This document shows, in pieces, positions 1 to 10,440 of a stretch of 64,000 nt of DNA. The position numbers were made by a program, and so were the translations under genes. Under the pieces are notes generated by a model. It searched no databases and was not told the DNA's origin. It worked only from the letters and a program-made list of their open reading frames with translations. Positions within the stretch are counted from its first letter, which is position 1; every line of letters begins with the position of its first letter. The DNA is from Ostrinia nubilalis (lineage: Eukaryota; Arthropoda; Insecta; Lepidoptera; Crambidae): contig NC_087118.1 of assembly GCF_963855985.1 (NCBI RefSeq), positions 434,001-498,000 on the forward strand. The letters are read 5' to 3'.

Positions 1-430
1 TTATCAATCTTGTGCAGTCTGAAATTTGGAACGGCAAGTTTATTTTTGTTTCTTGTATTGAACTTGTGTAAATCACTCTTTCTAGTAAATTGCTCTATAT
101 TTTTGCGAACATATAAAAGGTTTTCATAAATGAACTGTGAAGCTACTGTCAGTATATTAATATCCTTAAAGAATTCTCTCAAGGAAAATCGGGGTCCAAG
201 GTTATAAATGGCCCGCACTGCTCTCTTCTGCAGAACAAACACAGTTTCAATGTCCGCAGCTGAGCCCCACAACAATATGCCGTATGACAAATAAACTAGC
301 CTTGCCTTATCAATGTCAGTTAATTGCCTTATCTTTCTCACTGCAAAAGCAGCTGAGCCTTGCTGACAAGGTTTCAATATGAGGACCCCACTGAAGTTTA
401 GAGTCTAAAGTGATTCCCAAGACTACATTT
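1..430 (-). pseudogene. LINE reverse transcriptase, C-terminal fragment (jockey-like)
   Basis: The minus strand reads as the C-terminal end of a non-LTR retrotransposon polymerase. Recognisable stretches are LGITLDSKLQWGPHIETL, then YLSYGILLWGSAADIETVF, then QKRAVRAIYNLGPR. The last two form a block I know from many lepidopteran jockey-type ORF2 proteins. The reading frame is broken at least once near 330-400, where the first block is out of phase with the second. The fragment runs off the left window edge at its 3' side, and its 5' end is lost near position 430. Only the region after the RT catalytic core is present, so it cannot be functional. I see no TSD because the other end is outside the window. 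Confidence 0.75.
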
Positions 431-1690
431 TGTAATTTGGTGTCACGAAGCAAATCGAAAGTAGCTGGTAAATGCTATGCCATCATAGAATGTGCGGTAG
501 CCAAGTTGAAAAAAAAGAAAAAAACAAATGACACGGTCCTCTATTTCAAGCAACTTATGTGCTTTCAGAAATGAGGAAACTTAACTTTCAGTACTACTAG
601 ATACTCTTTCTACAACTAGTTTCCTATACTCTATCCACTCTTTAAAATAAAAGCCATCCAAGTAGATGTCTAGTGATACTAACTAGTAACCATAGCTATC
701 TATTAGAAACTACCTAGCTTTTAGAAATCCAATCATTACTATTCACAATTCCTAATAATTGGTACATTGAAGTCACTAAGGCCATGTGGTACATCATCAT
801 TACCAAAAATTACTTTAAAAATCGAATGAGTCCCAGGTATCACAATTGCGGTCCACATTTTGATACCCTACCTCGGGAGCCTAAGTCAACCAATGACTTC
901 ATACTCTTAGCTACACACGGCCAGATCTTACTGCACCACCCAGAACTATCGCACTATCTAATTCCCAGGGACTACTCAGAACAGATACCCTTTTCTAATA
1001 GGATACGGCTACGATATTCCGGATCCGACCTAACAATTGAGAAAACTGCTTGCAGTTAACGAGATGGGATAATGGGATAATGTAGTATTTTCTAAAATCG
1101 ACACTCTCCATTTCCCACACTAATCACCATTACTGAAACTGTACCATTAAGTACTAGATATCACAACACTGTGTGCATCACCCATCGACTACACACTACG
1201 ATTTACAGCTCAAGAGCAAATTCGAGTTCCCATTACAGAAAAATCATCATCACCGCTACTGTGAACAGCATGTACCTCGACTTCAACTTTAGACTGGTAC
1301 AAAACCCTATGGCATTCTTCTCAATTGATCATGAATAGGTAAGCAAGTGTAAAGTGGCAAAGCTGCTACTTTCCCGAGATAAAATCTTATTTTAAGCCGT
1401 ATTCTATTAGACGAGTACCTACTACAAGGTAAACCGATAATGAATTCAGGAAGTCTATTTAAGCGATTTTAATAGTTTCAGTCTATTTACATCCGTCACG
1501 ATAATATTCAGATCAGTGGTGAACCGTGATAGGTTCAAATAGTTTACAATAACATTTTTCACTCAATGCACGTGACGTAATTTGTTGCATGTTCATAATG
1601 GCGCACTTTTTACAAGTTTTATTTTTTTTTTTTTTTATATTGACTTCACTTGTTAGTATGTGTGGGACAAATCTTGCAACTGAATTTAAG
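431..1690. other. No supported gene; AT-rich spacer
   Basis: I see no conserved coding signal here. A 91-codon open frame at 784-1059 on the plus strand has a composition and sequence I do not recognise, and is probably chance. A short A-rich run at 507-525 and a T-run near 1620-1637 are present. The latter could be the tail of an old retroelement, but no body can be identified. Confidence 0.5.
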
Positions 1691-1744
1691 ACCACTTCTC
1701 CTCAACCGATTGAGCTGAAATTTGGTATACTTATGTAAGTACGA

Positions 1745-2130
1745 TGACAATGCAATGTTATGGTACCATTGAGCTGGTCTGATGATGGAGTCAGGAGATG
1801 GCCATAGGAACTCCTGAACGAAACGGCGGAATCGCATCGAGTGTCGGTTCGTTGGATTTGTCTTTTTGAGCAGTTTAGTGCTAGATGATGTCTAGGGTCC
1901 TGATGATGGATTAGGGAGGTGGCCATAGGAAATCCTAAACGAAAAGGCAGAAACTCATCGAGTTTGGGTTCGTTGGATTTGTCTTTTCGAGCAGTTTAGT
2001 GCTAGATGATTTCCAGGGTCCTGATGATGGATTTGGAAGGTGGCCATAGGAAATCCTAAACGAAAAGGCAGAAACTCATCGAGTTTGGGTTCGTTGGATT
2101 TGTCTTTTCAAGCAGTTTAATGCTAGATGA
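1745..2130. repeat. 121-122 bp tandem repeat, left part of an interrupted array
   Basis: The unit contains TGATGATGGA, then GGTGGCCATAGGAA, then GGTTCGTTGGATTTGTC, then GTGCTAGATGAT. TGATGATGGA recurs at 1780, 1901 and 2022, a period of 121-122 bp. The array is cut by the LINE inserted at 2131 and resumes at 3803. The sequence just upstream (about 1690-1780) looks like the rest of a longer lepidopteran repeat from which the tandem unit grew. Confidence 0.8.
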
Positions 2131-3802
2131 TTTTTTTTTTGAAGGGACGCGCGCTCGTCGCAGACCGACGTTCGCGATCGGGCAGTATCAAGCGCATAAA
2201 GCGCCCGATCAGTGGCGAACCCAACTAGAGGGTTGCCCACCGCGGTGTTGGACCAAAGTCCAGCCTACGGTGGGCTCACTCTAGTGGGCCCGATCGAGGG
2301 GGACTACGGACGCGGCCTGAGGGCGCCACGGTAGGCTCGGACCTCGGCTCAGGCCGTGTCCGGGGGACGGATTGGGGAGAACCGGCCCGGTACATGTCTG
2401 TACCGTCCGAAATGGAAGGCAGGGCCTCGTACTCGCCGGCGAGTACGGTGTAACGAGCTACTGTGTTGTGGATGTCTGTGTTCAGAAATTCGGTAATAGG
2501 ATTGTCCGGGTCGTCTAGGACATGCCTAGGTTGTCGGTATTGGGCAGCGACATCTTTCTGGGGTGTGTACGTGGCGGCGCTAACGATAAGAGGGTTCTTG
2601 TGGTTGATCGCTTTATCAAAGTAGCGGCGAGAGGATTCTTTCATAAAGTGATCAATCGATGGGATCTCGAAATCTCTATGGAGATTCGTGTTACGTACGA
2701 ACCACGGGGCATCCGCGGCTTGGCGTAAGAATTTGTTTTGGAGGGTCTGGAATTTCTTAAGGACTGTGCAGGACGTGTGAGCAAACACCGGACTGGGCGT
2801 AAGTCAACACTGGACGGATGCAGGTTTTGTAAATTGTCAACTTATTCCTAAGGGGCCGTTCAAGTATTACGTAAGCACCAAGGGGGGGTGGGGGGGTCTC
2901 TGTTTTGCTTATTTTGGATGACATGGGGGGTAGGGGGGTCTAGATGATGATTACGTCATCGTTAGTTATTTACGTTTTTTCGGGGATTCCCGCAAATAAT
3001 ACATATGCGTAGGCACTCGCTTTGAGAACTGATTAGGGGAACTACCGCACATTAGGGAAATTACCGTGCGTTATTCACTTGTCTTATAATTAACTCTCGT
3101 ACCGACACTGCCCACTGAAATTTGAGAGTCGTAGTCCGCATATTATTATATTTTTTTGTCCCTTACTCTATGTGTATCAGTTAAACCTAATATTTTTATG
3201 AATTATCCTATTTTAAAAATGACAATATAAAAAACATAACTAAAAATGTTTACGTAAGCATAGGGGGAGGGGGTAAGTGCTTTGCTTACTTTTGATGACA
3301 AGGGGGGCGGGGGGGTAAAAAATGGTAAGAAATCTGCTTACGTAATACTTGAACGGCCCCTAAGTGACAATTTACTTTTCCTTCCAACTAGGTGGTAGAG
3401 TCGGTGGGTGTAGTGGTTCGCATGGCTCAAGACACGTCTGAGGTGCGGAGCGAACGATAATCTCTGGTCGAGGGTGACACCTAAGTACTTGGCCTCACTC
3501 TTCCAAATAATAATTTGTTCAAATAAGGTGAGATGGGTGGGGACATTAGGACGAGTGCGAACCGGAGGACGTTTCGCAGACAAAGCCCTAGAAAACTACA
3601 CTGCTGCACTTTTTTCGGGATTTACCTCGATACGCCACTTCCTGAACCATTCGCCTAATTGTGTGACTGCGCGTTGGAGCGCCAAGATGACGTAATTCCG
3701 ATTACGTCCGGACTTGTAGAGTGCGGTGTCGTCCGCAAAGAGGGCTAAATCCGTATTCGGATATTTGGGGATGTCATTGACGTACAATGAAAAAAGAATG
3801 GG
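2131..3802 (-). mobile_element. 5'-truncated jockey-clade LINE copy
   Basis: This minus-strand copy starts with the poly(A) tail, seen as ten T at 2131-2140, followed by GAAGGGACGCGCGC. It matches the 3' part of the full-length LINE at 17,523-23,123, including the end of ORF2 (RT C-terminus). It loses homology at 3802, so it is 5'-truncated, as is usual for target-primed reverse transcription. The target site duplication TGCTAGATGAT is visible at 2121-2131 and 3803-3813. The ORF2 remnant is broken into several frames and carries small deletions relative to the intact copy near 2470. A 509-bp MITE sits inside at 2852-3360. Confidence 0.9.
2852..3360. mobile_element. PIF/Harbinger-type MITE, TSD TAA
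   Basis: The ends are perfect inverted repeats beginning GGGGCCGTTCAAGTATTACG (27 bp or more). The element is flanked by TAA at 2849-2851 and 3361-3363. The empty site is visible in the intact LINE copy near 18,411 as a single TCTAAGTGAC, which fixes the boundaries. A three-base TWA duplication with G-rich ends is the PIF/Harbinger pattern. No transposase is present. The inside carries G-rich runs (GGGGGGTGGGGGGGT) near both ends. Confidence 0.85.
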
Positions 3803-3932
3803 TGCTAGATGATGTCCAGGGTCCTGATGATGGAGTCAGGAGGTGGCCATAGGAACTCCTAAACGAAACGGCGGAATCTTATCGAGTTTGGGTTCGTTGG
3901 ATTCGACTTCTCGAGCACTTTGGTGCTAAATA
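3803..3932. repeat. 121-bp tandem repeat, right part of the interrupted array
   Basis: After the LINE, the same unit resumes with TGCTAGATGATGTCCAGGGTCCTGATGATGGAG and continues through GGTTCGTTGGATTCGAC to about 3932. It completes the array begun at 1745. Confidence 0.8.
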
Positions 3933-3976
3933 ATGACCCAGAGATTGAGATACAACTAAAAAGTGTAAAATAAAAT

Positions 3977-4229
3977 TATAATAAAAAAAACTTTTTTAAA
4001 AACAAGCTTTATCCTGAAATGCAGTTGTACTAAAACGAAAAAAATAATTGTATGCTTGGTTCAAAGAATTTCGAAAGCTTGTAGCGCAAACAGAAAAAAA
4101 GAGGAATAAATTCCATGCGCGATACAAGCTTTCGAAATTCTTTGAACCAAGCATACAATTATTTTTTTCGTTTTAGTACAACTGCATTTCAGGATAAAGC
4201 TTGTTTTTAAAAAAGTTTTTTTTATTATA
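3977..4229. repeat. Near-perfect hairpin: 107-bp inverted repeat arms
   Basis: The left arm (3977-4083) and right arm (4123-4229) are reverse complements with no mismatch that I could find. They flank a 39-bp loop that itself starts and ends with GCGC. The arms contain AAGCTTTATCCTGAAATGCA and GCTTGGTTCAAAGAATTTCG. The structure looks like a foldback MITE. It lies 13 bp upstream of the BEL/Pao 5' LTR, but that LTR has its own TSD, so the two are independent. Confidence 0.85.
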
Positions 4230-4242
4230 TTTTGATACTATT

Positions 4243-4904
4243 TGGTTGCGCCATAAATTAAAGAGTTGGTTTGTTATCCGCGTGCAAAATGCATCTCCTA
4301 CTCCCATCCTTATCCCGCACGTATTACTAGAAGAGTACGAGTATATTTGGCGCCACCGGCGGCTTCCGCGTCATCCACGAGAGGTCGCTACTGTTGGTTT
4401 TTCGAGTTTCATCGCACGCACCGCCGGGAAGTGATGACTGCGTGACCGCTCCTCTGATTTAATTGTTTCTCCCGCTAATTAGACTTTGTAATCGGTATAC
4501 CTTGAACCTATGTGTCTGTGGACGTGTAACTTGCTAAAAGTGCTACGTAAAGTGCGTCTTTTCGTCTTGGAAGAGGGATTATCCTGGCCGCCCATTTGCT
4601 CGACCGCGTGGTACCACGAGGCACCGGAAAGAAGCCCTTGCGACTCCATCTACGACAACCAGGAACTCAAGGTACGTGCAATCCTCTCCTTCTTCCACCG
4701 GGCTGTTTCCTATTGTTGTTTCTCCCGCCCAGCCCGGCACTTCCAGCATTTTGCACGAGGTGTACCGACCGCCATTTTTGCCATCACTTCTTGTAGACTC
4801 CGCTTTATTGAAAACCCCGCAAAATAATTTAGATACAGTCCACTTGTTCTTTGCTCCCCTTTTGCCCCCTTAACTATGATTTAACGTATAATTACGCTCA
4901 TCCA
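4243..4904 (+). repeat. 5' LTR of the BEL/Pao element
   Basis: It starts TGGTTGCGCC and ends CTCATCCA, and is 662 bp, the same length as the 3' LTR. The open frames inside it occur identically in the 3' LTR and are shadows of LTR sequence, not genes. The short terminal inverted TG..CA and the TSD CTATT just upstream define the start. Confidence 0.95.
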
Positions 4905-4910
4905 TATTCA

Positions 4911-4928
4911 TGGTCCAAACCGAGCCGG
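4911..4928 (+). other. Primer binding site of the BEL/Pao element
   Basis: Six bases after the LTR, TGGTCCAAACCGAGCCGG begins with the expected TGG complement of a tRNA CCA end. The inner CGAGCCGGATT resembles the T-arm complement of insect tRNA-Tyr as I remember it, with a mismatched block in the acceptor part. The primer assignment is inference. Confidence 0.55.
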
Positions 4929-5365
4929 ATTTAACGATTTAGTCTATTGCAACCCCGCTTATATACCTACGTCAATCATAGTTATCGCGCTAAAACCGCT
5001 TGAAATCTTGTAGGTATTGTTCGTCCGCTTCGTAACGATCAGTGTAAAAACTATTTTATTTGTTATAGTCGATCCCGCAGTTATTACATTCGCTAAGTAA
5101 ATACTTATATAGCTAGGTATATTATTTATTGTCGTAACCCGCAATAGTTCATGTAAGTATCTTACGTATTTGTTATTGTATAAATCCGCCGCTAAATTAT
5201 TGATTAGGACAGCACGTTGAACCCGCGTAGGTATCATCTGTTTATTCTATTATTATTCGCATTGATAGTTGCATACTGCAACCCGCTCCGCCAGTGATAC
5301 GTTAGCAAACGTCTGTACTTATAAGTTTGTTTATCGTTGTAAACTCGCATCCCGTCCCATTCAAC

Positions 5366-7072
5366 ATGGCAACGGATAAAATGTCCGTAGGTATTGAACC
5401 GCACTTAAAGATTTTGTACGCTAAAAGCGAAACTTTATTTTCGCGTATGCAAACGATATGCGATCACGCGAATAATGTTTCGAATGAAAGTATTAAAGAA
5501 TTGTTTTTATATGAGATTGAAACTATTGATACTTTGCGCTCCGATTTTGAATGTTTGTTGGACAAAATTAACGCTTTGAAGTTGGAAAGTAATCCAAAAT
5601 ATGTTGTTTCTTATCAGTCGCTTCTGTCTTTTGAAGATTTGTTTTGTCGCGTAAAGAAAATAGCCAAAGGATTGACAGATTTCGATAAAACTCAATCTCC
5701 ACCGCAAGTAGATAGTAAACCTAAATTTAATTTGCCTAGATTGCCCGCGATTGAAATACCCGAGTTTAATGGTGACATTAAAAATTGGCCTTTGTTTTAT
5801 TCTAGCTTCACTAACACTGTACACAACAATTCATCGTTGTCAGACTCGGACAAGTTGTATTATCTTATTGGTAAACTCGTTGGGAAAGCGCAGTCAGTGT
5901 GTGCAGGCATTACGCCGTGCGCTGATAATTATTTGCTGATCTTAGAAACTTTAAAGGAAAAATATGAAAACACACGCTTGTTGGCAAACGCTTATATTGA
6001 TCAGATTTTGGACTTTAGAGCTATATCTAACGCTAATTATGGTAACTTGGAGTACTTTCTGGATAACTTTGCATCTTCAGTCGCCGCGCTAAAGAATTTA
6101 AAGTTGAATGACCCGCTGGATTATTTGTTTTTGTCAATAGCTTTAAAGCGAATGGATTCGGAAACTGTCCGATCATTCGAGTTAGACAATCGAGGTACTA
6201 AGATACCTACTTTCGCTAGTTTTGTTGAATTCATCCGCGATCATGTGAATATTTTGCAAAATAGTTCGAGTAATAATAGTTCGAATAATAAACGAGGCCC
6301 GCCGCCCTCAAGGCCGTCAAGGTCAACACACAGTTATGTTGTTGCATCGCCGCAGAGCGATGATTGCAGTTTGTGTACTAACAAACACGCTCATTTGTAT
6401 CAATGTTCCACGTTTAAAAATTGGTCTTGTAAGCAACGCTTTGATTTTGTAAAGTCAAATGGTTATTGTTATAATTGTTTGAGTAGTAAGCACCGCGCAA
6501 TAAATTGCAATTCAAATAGTAGATGTCGTCATTGTGGTGTCAAACATCATTCAATGCTGCATTTTGATAATTTGGTTAAAAATGTCGTTCCTGCGCATAA
6601 CGTTGCGCCCGCCCCGGCTCGCCCGGTGAATGTGGAAGCGCCCGCGCCTGTGAGCGCCGCGCTGTGTTCTTCGAGTTTGGATAATAGCAAACCGGTTTCT
6701 CCCACGCCTACGACCGTGCTACTTGCTACGGCACGTGTTATTGTTTTTGATACGCATGGCAGGGAACACTGTATTCGTGTTTTGTTGGATAGCGCTTCTC
6801 AAAGTAATTTTGTTACTCGCGAATGTTGTCAACGCTTAAATTTGCCTTTGAATTATAGTTCGACACACACTATCGTTAAAGGAATTGGAGGTTCTAGTAA
6901 AACCGTCCAACATATCGCTCAGATTAAATTCTATTCTCGCTTTAACCGCCGTATTTGTTTTGATGCGGACACTTTGGTTGTGGACCAAGTGACCGACCGC
7001 TTGCCCTCTGTTGAGGTGGATGTTTCTTTGTTGTCAAGCTTTGATAGCTTACCGCTCGCTGATGATACTTAG
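5366..7072 (+). CDS. gag: BEL/Pao Gag-protease
   Basis: This encodes the nucleocapsid/capsid precursor and aspartic protease of the BEL/Pao element. The open frame begins upstream at 5327 with a TTG. The first ATG is 5366, in a good context (AACATGG). In order it shows a DUF1759-type capsid region (roughly residues 130-290, with NWPLFYSSF and KLYYLIGKL), then cysteine/histidine knuckles (CSLCTNKHAHLYQC, CYNCLSSKHRAINC, CRHCGVKHH; about residues 335-405), then a proline/alanine linker, then a DUF1758-type retropepsin with LLDSASQSNFV as the active-site region. The frame closes at TAG 7070-7072 just after the protease, and the pol frame is +1 relative to it. Confidence 0.9.
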   Translation: MATDKMSVGIEPHLKILYAKSETLFSRMQTICDHANNVSNESIKELFLYEIETIDTLRSDFECLLDKINALKLESNPKYVVSYQSLLSFEDLFCRVKKIAKGLTDFDKTQSPPQVDSKPKFNLPRLPAIEIPEFNGDIKNWPLFYSSFTNTVHNNSSLSDSDKLYYLIGKLVGKAQSVCAGITPCADNYLLILETLKEKYENTRLLANAYIDQILDFRAISNANYGNLEYFLDNFASSVAALKNLKLNDPLDYLFLSIALKRMDSETVRSFELDNRGTKIPTFASFVEFIRDHVNILQNSSSNNSSNNKRGPPPSRPSRSTHSYVVASPQSDDCSLCTNKHAHLYQCSTFKNWSCKQRFDFVKSNGYCYNCLSSKHRAINCNSNSRCRHCGVKHHSMLHFDNLVKNVVPAHNVAPAPARPVNVEAPAPVSAALCSSSLDNSKPVSPTPTTVLLATARVIVFDTHGREHCIRVLLDSASQSNFVTRECCQRLNLPLNYSSTHTIVKGIGGSSKTVQHIAQIKFYSRFNRRICFDADTLVVDQVTDRLPSVEVDVSLLSSFDSLPLADDT

Positions 7073-9897
7073 GTATGCCATTCCTGGCAAAATTGATATG
7101 TTGATTGGGGCTTCGATATTCCCGCACCTTTTGTTGCCTACTAGGATAAAGGGCCGCCCTGATCAGCCGCTCGCATCCGCGCCTCTCGCATTGGAGACCG
7201 TGCTGGGATATGTTATTGTTGGTTCCGCTCCCGTCAGTGTTGATATGACCCAATGTATAAACACCACGGTTTCTTCTTGTTGTTATTCTTCCGCGCCCCT
7301 CGAGTCTGTAGTCCGCAAGTTTTGGGAATTGGAGGAGGTAAGTATGCCTCCAATATTTAGTCCAGACGATAAGGTCTGTGAAGACATTTATACAAGCACG
7401 ACTACACGAGACGAGACTGGCAGGTACGTCGTGGCTTTGCCTTTCAAGGGTGACATTAGCTCCCTCGGAGATTCAAGGCGGACCGCTGAAAAACGCTTTT
7501 TTTGTTTGGAACGCAAGTTAGAGGCGTCCTCTAATCTTAGAGAAGCTTATGACGGCGTTATTAAAGAGTACTTGGAGAAAGAGTATATCTCACCCGCGCC
7601 TCCAGACGAGGAGGATATTGTTAATGCTCCGCCTTCGTATATTATACCGCATCATGGAGTTATTAGAGAAGACAAGTTAACCTCTAAACTTCGCGTCGTT
7701 CTCGATGGTAGTGCTAAGACTAGCACTTCTGTCTCGCTAAATGATATCTTGTATAGTGGTCAAAACCTACAAGGTAACTTGTTTAGTATTGTTGTTAATT
7801 TTCGCCTGTTCCGCATCGCTCTTTCGGCTGACATACGTCAGATGTTTTTGTGTATTGGCATCCGCTCTTGTGATCGTAGATTTCAACGCATTTTGTACCG
7901 TTTTTCACCAGATGAACCACTGCAGGTTTATCAGTTCAATAGAGTTTGTTTTGGACTTAAGTCTAGTCCATTTCACGCATTGCGCACTGTCAAGCAGTTG
8001 GCAATTGATAGGGGCGACGCGTTTCCTAAAGCGAGGGAAACCATTGAGACTGGATTGTATATGGATGACTACGTCCACTCTGTCGACACAGAGTCGGATG
8101 CTATCGCCACCGCTGATGAAGTGATAGGCCTCATGAAGTCTGGTCAATTTGATCTTGTCAAATGGACGAGCAACTCACAAGAGGTCCTAGAGCACATACC
8201 GCTTTCACATCGCCTTTCATCTGTTAAGGAATTTGATGAGTCCGCTTCGCACAAGGTTTTGGGTTTATGTTGGTCCCCAGTTACTGATTTGTTTTGTTTG
8301 AAAATCGACAAGCCTGGTGACGCTTGCACGAAACGCACTATACTCTCATGTATAGCTCGCATTTGGGATTTGATGGGATTTGTCGCGCCCGTTGTTTTGT
8401 TCGCAAAGTTGATTGTTAAGCGACTGTGGCTGTGTGATTGTGATTGGGATGATCACCCGCCAGAAGATGTTGTTGGTTTGTGGATCCGCTTTAGAAGTGA
8501 GCTTCCTCTGCTGGAGCAAATCAAGATTCCGCGCCCTGTAGGTATCACATCAGGTAGTGTGGTGTCTATTATGGGCTTCGCAGACGCTAGTGAGAAGGCG
8601 TACGGGGGTGTTGTTTATTTTCACGTGGAAAATGCTGACAAATTAACGCTCAGTCTTTGTTGTGCCAAGTCAAAGGTCGCCCCGCGTAAGGTTCAGTCTC
8701 TCGCTCGTCTCGAACTTTGTGCATTATTGCTTCTTGCCAAAATTATTGGTTTTATAGTTGAATCTTGTAAAAACCGCATTCAAATCAATAAAATATTCGC
8801 CTTTTCTGACTCCACAGTCGCTCTTTGTTGGGCTCACTCCTCGCCTCATAGGTGGGATACGTTTGTGGCTAATAGAGTAGCCAAAATTCAGGAGGAGCTA
8901 TCACCGCAAGATTTGTTCCACGTTGCAGGTCGTGAAAACCCCGCAGATTGTTTGTCGCGTGGTCTCACACCCGCACAAATTATTGATCACCCGCTTTGGT
9001 TTAGTGGTCCACCATGGGCTAAGTCACGCCCCTCTGAGTGGCCTGTCTCCGCTTTCAATCCCGCGACGCTAGTAGAACCACCCGAGGAAAAGAAACACTC
9101 ATTAGTGTCTTCAAGTTCGCTCGAGGATTCTATCATTATCGGTTTAGCCAAACGCATGTCTTCTTGGTCTAAACTTCTGCGATGCGTAATTTATGTTTGT
9201 AGATTCGCTAAGATGTTGCCACGACGTGGTCACATATCCGCCTTTGATTTAGAGTACGCTGAATTGTTGATTTTTAGAGAAGTACAACGCTTTCATTTTG
9301 CTAAAGAGTTTGCCGACTTGCAGGCGGGCAAGACTTGCAGTCGTTCGCTTCAACGCCTTTGCCCGTTCTTGAGTGACGGTTTGATTAGAGTAGGTGGACG
9401 ACTGAGTAATTCACAGTTGGAATCTCATCAGAAATACCCTATTATTCTACCGCGTAGGGATCACATTGTTGAGTTGTTGGTTGACTATTACCACAAGGTT
9501 AATTGTCACGCTGGTCCCGATTTATTGATGTCGCTTCTGCGCCAGAAATATTGGATATTGTCTGCGCGTAGCCTTATTCGCAACAGATTTCATAAATGCC
9601 TGCCTTGTTTTCGCTTGCGCCCCAAGCCAACATTTCCAATGATGGCTGATCATCGCTCTTGTCGTGTTGTTGAAACCGCTAAGCCCTTTGTACACACAGG
9701 TACAGATTACGCTGGACCGTTCAAGGTCACTGTATCTCGTGGTCGTGGAATCCGCTCTACAAAGGCGTATGTTTGTTTGTTTGTCTGCATGACAACACGC
9801 GCAGTTCATATTGAACTCGTTGGTGATTTGAGCACAGGTGGTTTTTTGGGTGCTTTCAAACGCTTTTTGTCTCGCCGGGGTCCCGTAAGTCACATTT
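7066..9897 (+). pseudogene. pol: BEL/Pao pol, part 1: RT, RNase H, integrase N-terminal half
   Basis: This frame is +1 relative to gag-protease and continues its homology without a visible gap. It carries the reverse transcriptase with the catalytic YMDDY near 8058. The connection domain follows (Peptidase_A17-type region in database terms), then RNase H with RLELCALL and ANRVAKIQEE. The integrase zinc-binding H/H/C/C region includes HAGPDLLMSLL and KCLPC, and the first integrase aspartate is in GTDYAGPF. The frame is cut at 9897 by the 4.77-kb element, between the first and second catalytic aspartates. Codon-level conservation is high, which agrees with the young LTRs. Whether the +1 change is a mutation or programmed frameshifting is open. 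Confidence 0.9.
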
Positions 9898-10244
9898 CGC
9901 ACCCCCCCTGGAACAAGTATGCAAGTCCACTTGTGCGATATTTTTTTTATTGCACTAAAAAATCAAGAAGGAGGTAATACATATTGTCAATTTTTTTCAT
10001 AATTTTTCTCTTAAAAATGAAGAAATTATGTACGAATATGTAAAATATTGCAACATTAAAATATCTAAATTTCCATAGGAAAAACGAAGTAAATACATTT
10101 GCACTTAATTGTTTAATAACGTTCCGTATGAATAATAGCATATTAATAGTTACGTACATCTTCCACGAAGATTTTAAAAATTATTTTCGCGTATCTATTG
10201 TTGCATACTTATTTTAGGATATTATTTGGTGGGTATCGTGGTGC

Positions 10245-10440
10245 AAGTTTAGTTGCTTAGTTTTTCCACGAAACTTTTGTGCACATTATGCTGGTAATTT
10301 TGTGCAAGTCTAGATGCCTAATTCTTCCACGAAACTTTTATTCGAATAATAATACATAACAATGGATACGTTATTTTCTACGTAGATTATCTTTATGCAA
10401 GTCTAGTTGCCTAATTTATTTTACGAAACTTTTGGCGATG
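10245..10440. repeat. Subterminal repeats of the 4.77-kb element
   Basis: Three direct copies share GTGCAAGTCTAGTTGCCTAA followed by a short A/T spacer and TTCCACGAAACTTTT. They lie near 10245, 10300 and 10394 and have a few differences. The right end has related TTGCGTACTTATTCC-type words near 14450 and 14640. They may be transposase binding sites. Confidence 0.6.

Noticed and set aside
784..1059. 91-codon open frame on the plus strand
   Set aside because: No recognisable domain, unusual composition and surrounded by repeat debris; likely chance.
4510..4873. Overlapping open frames, repeated at 15750-16113
   Set aside because: They lie inside the LTRs of the BEL/Pao element and occur in both copies; not genes.
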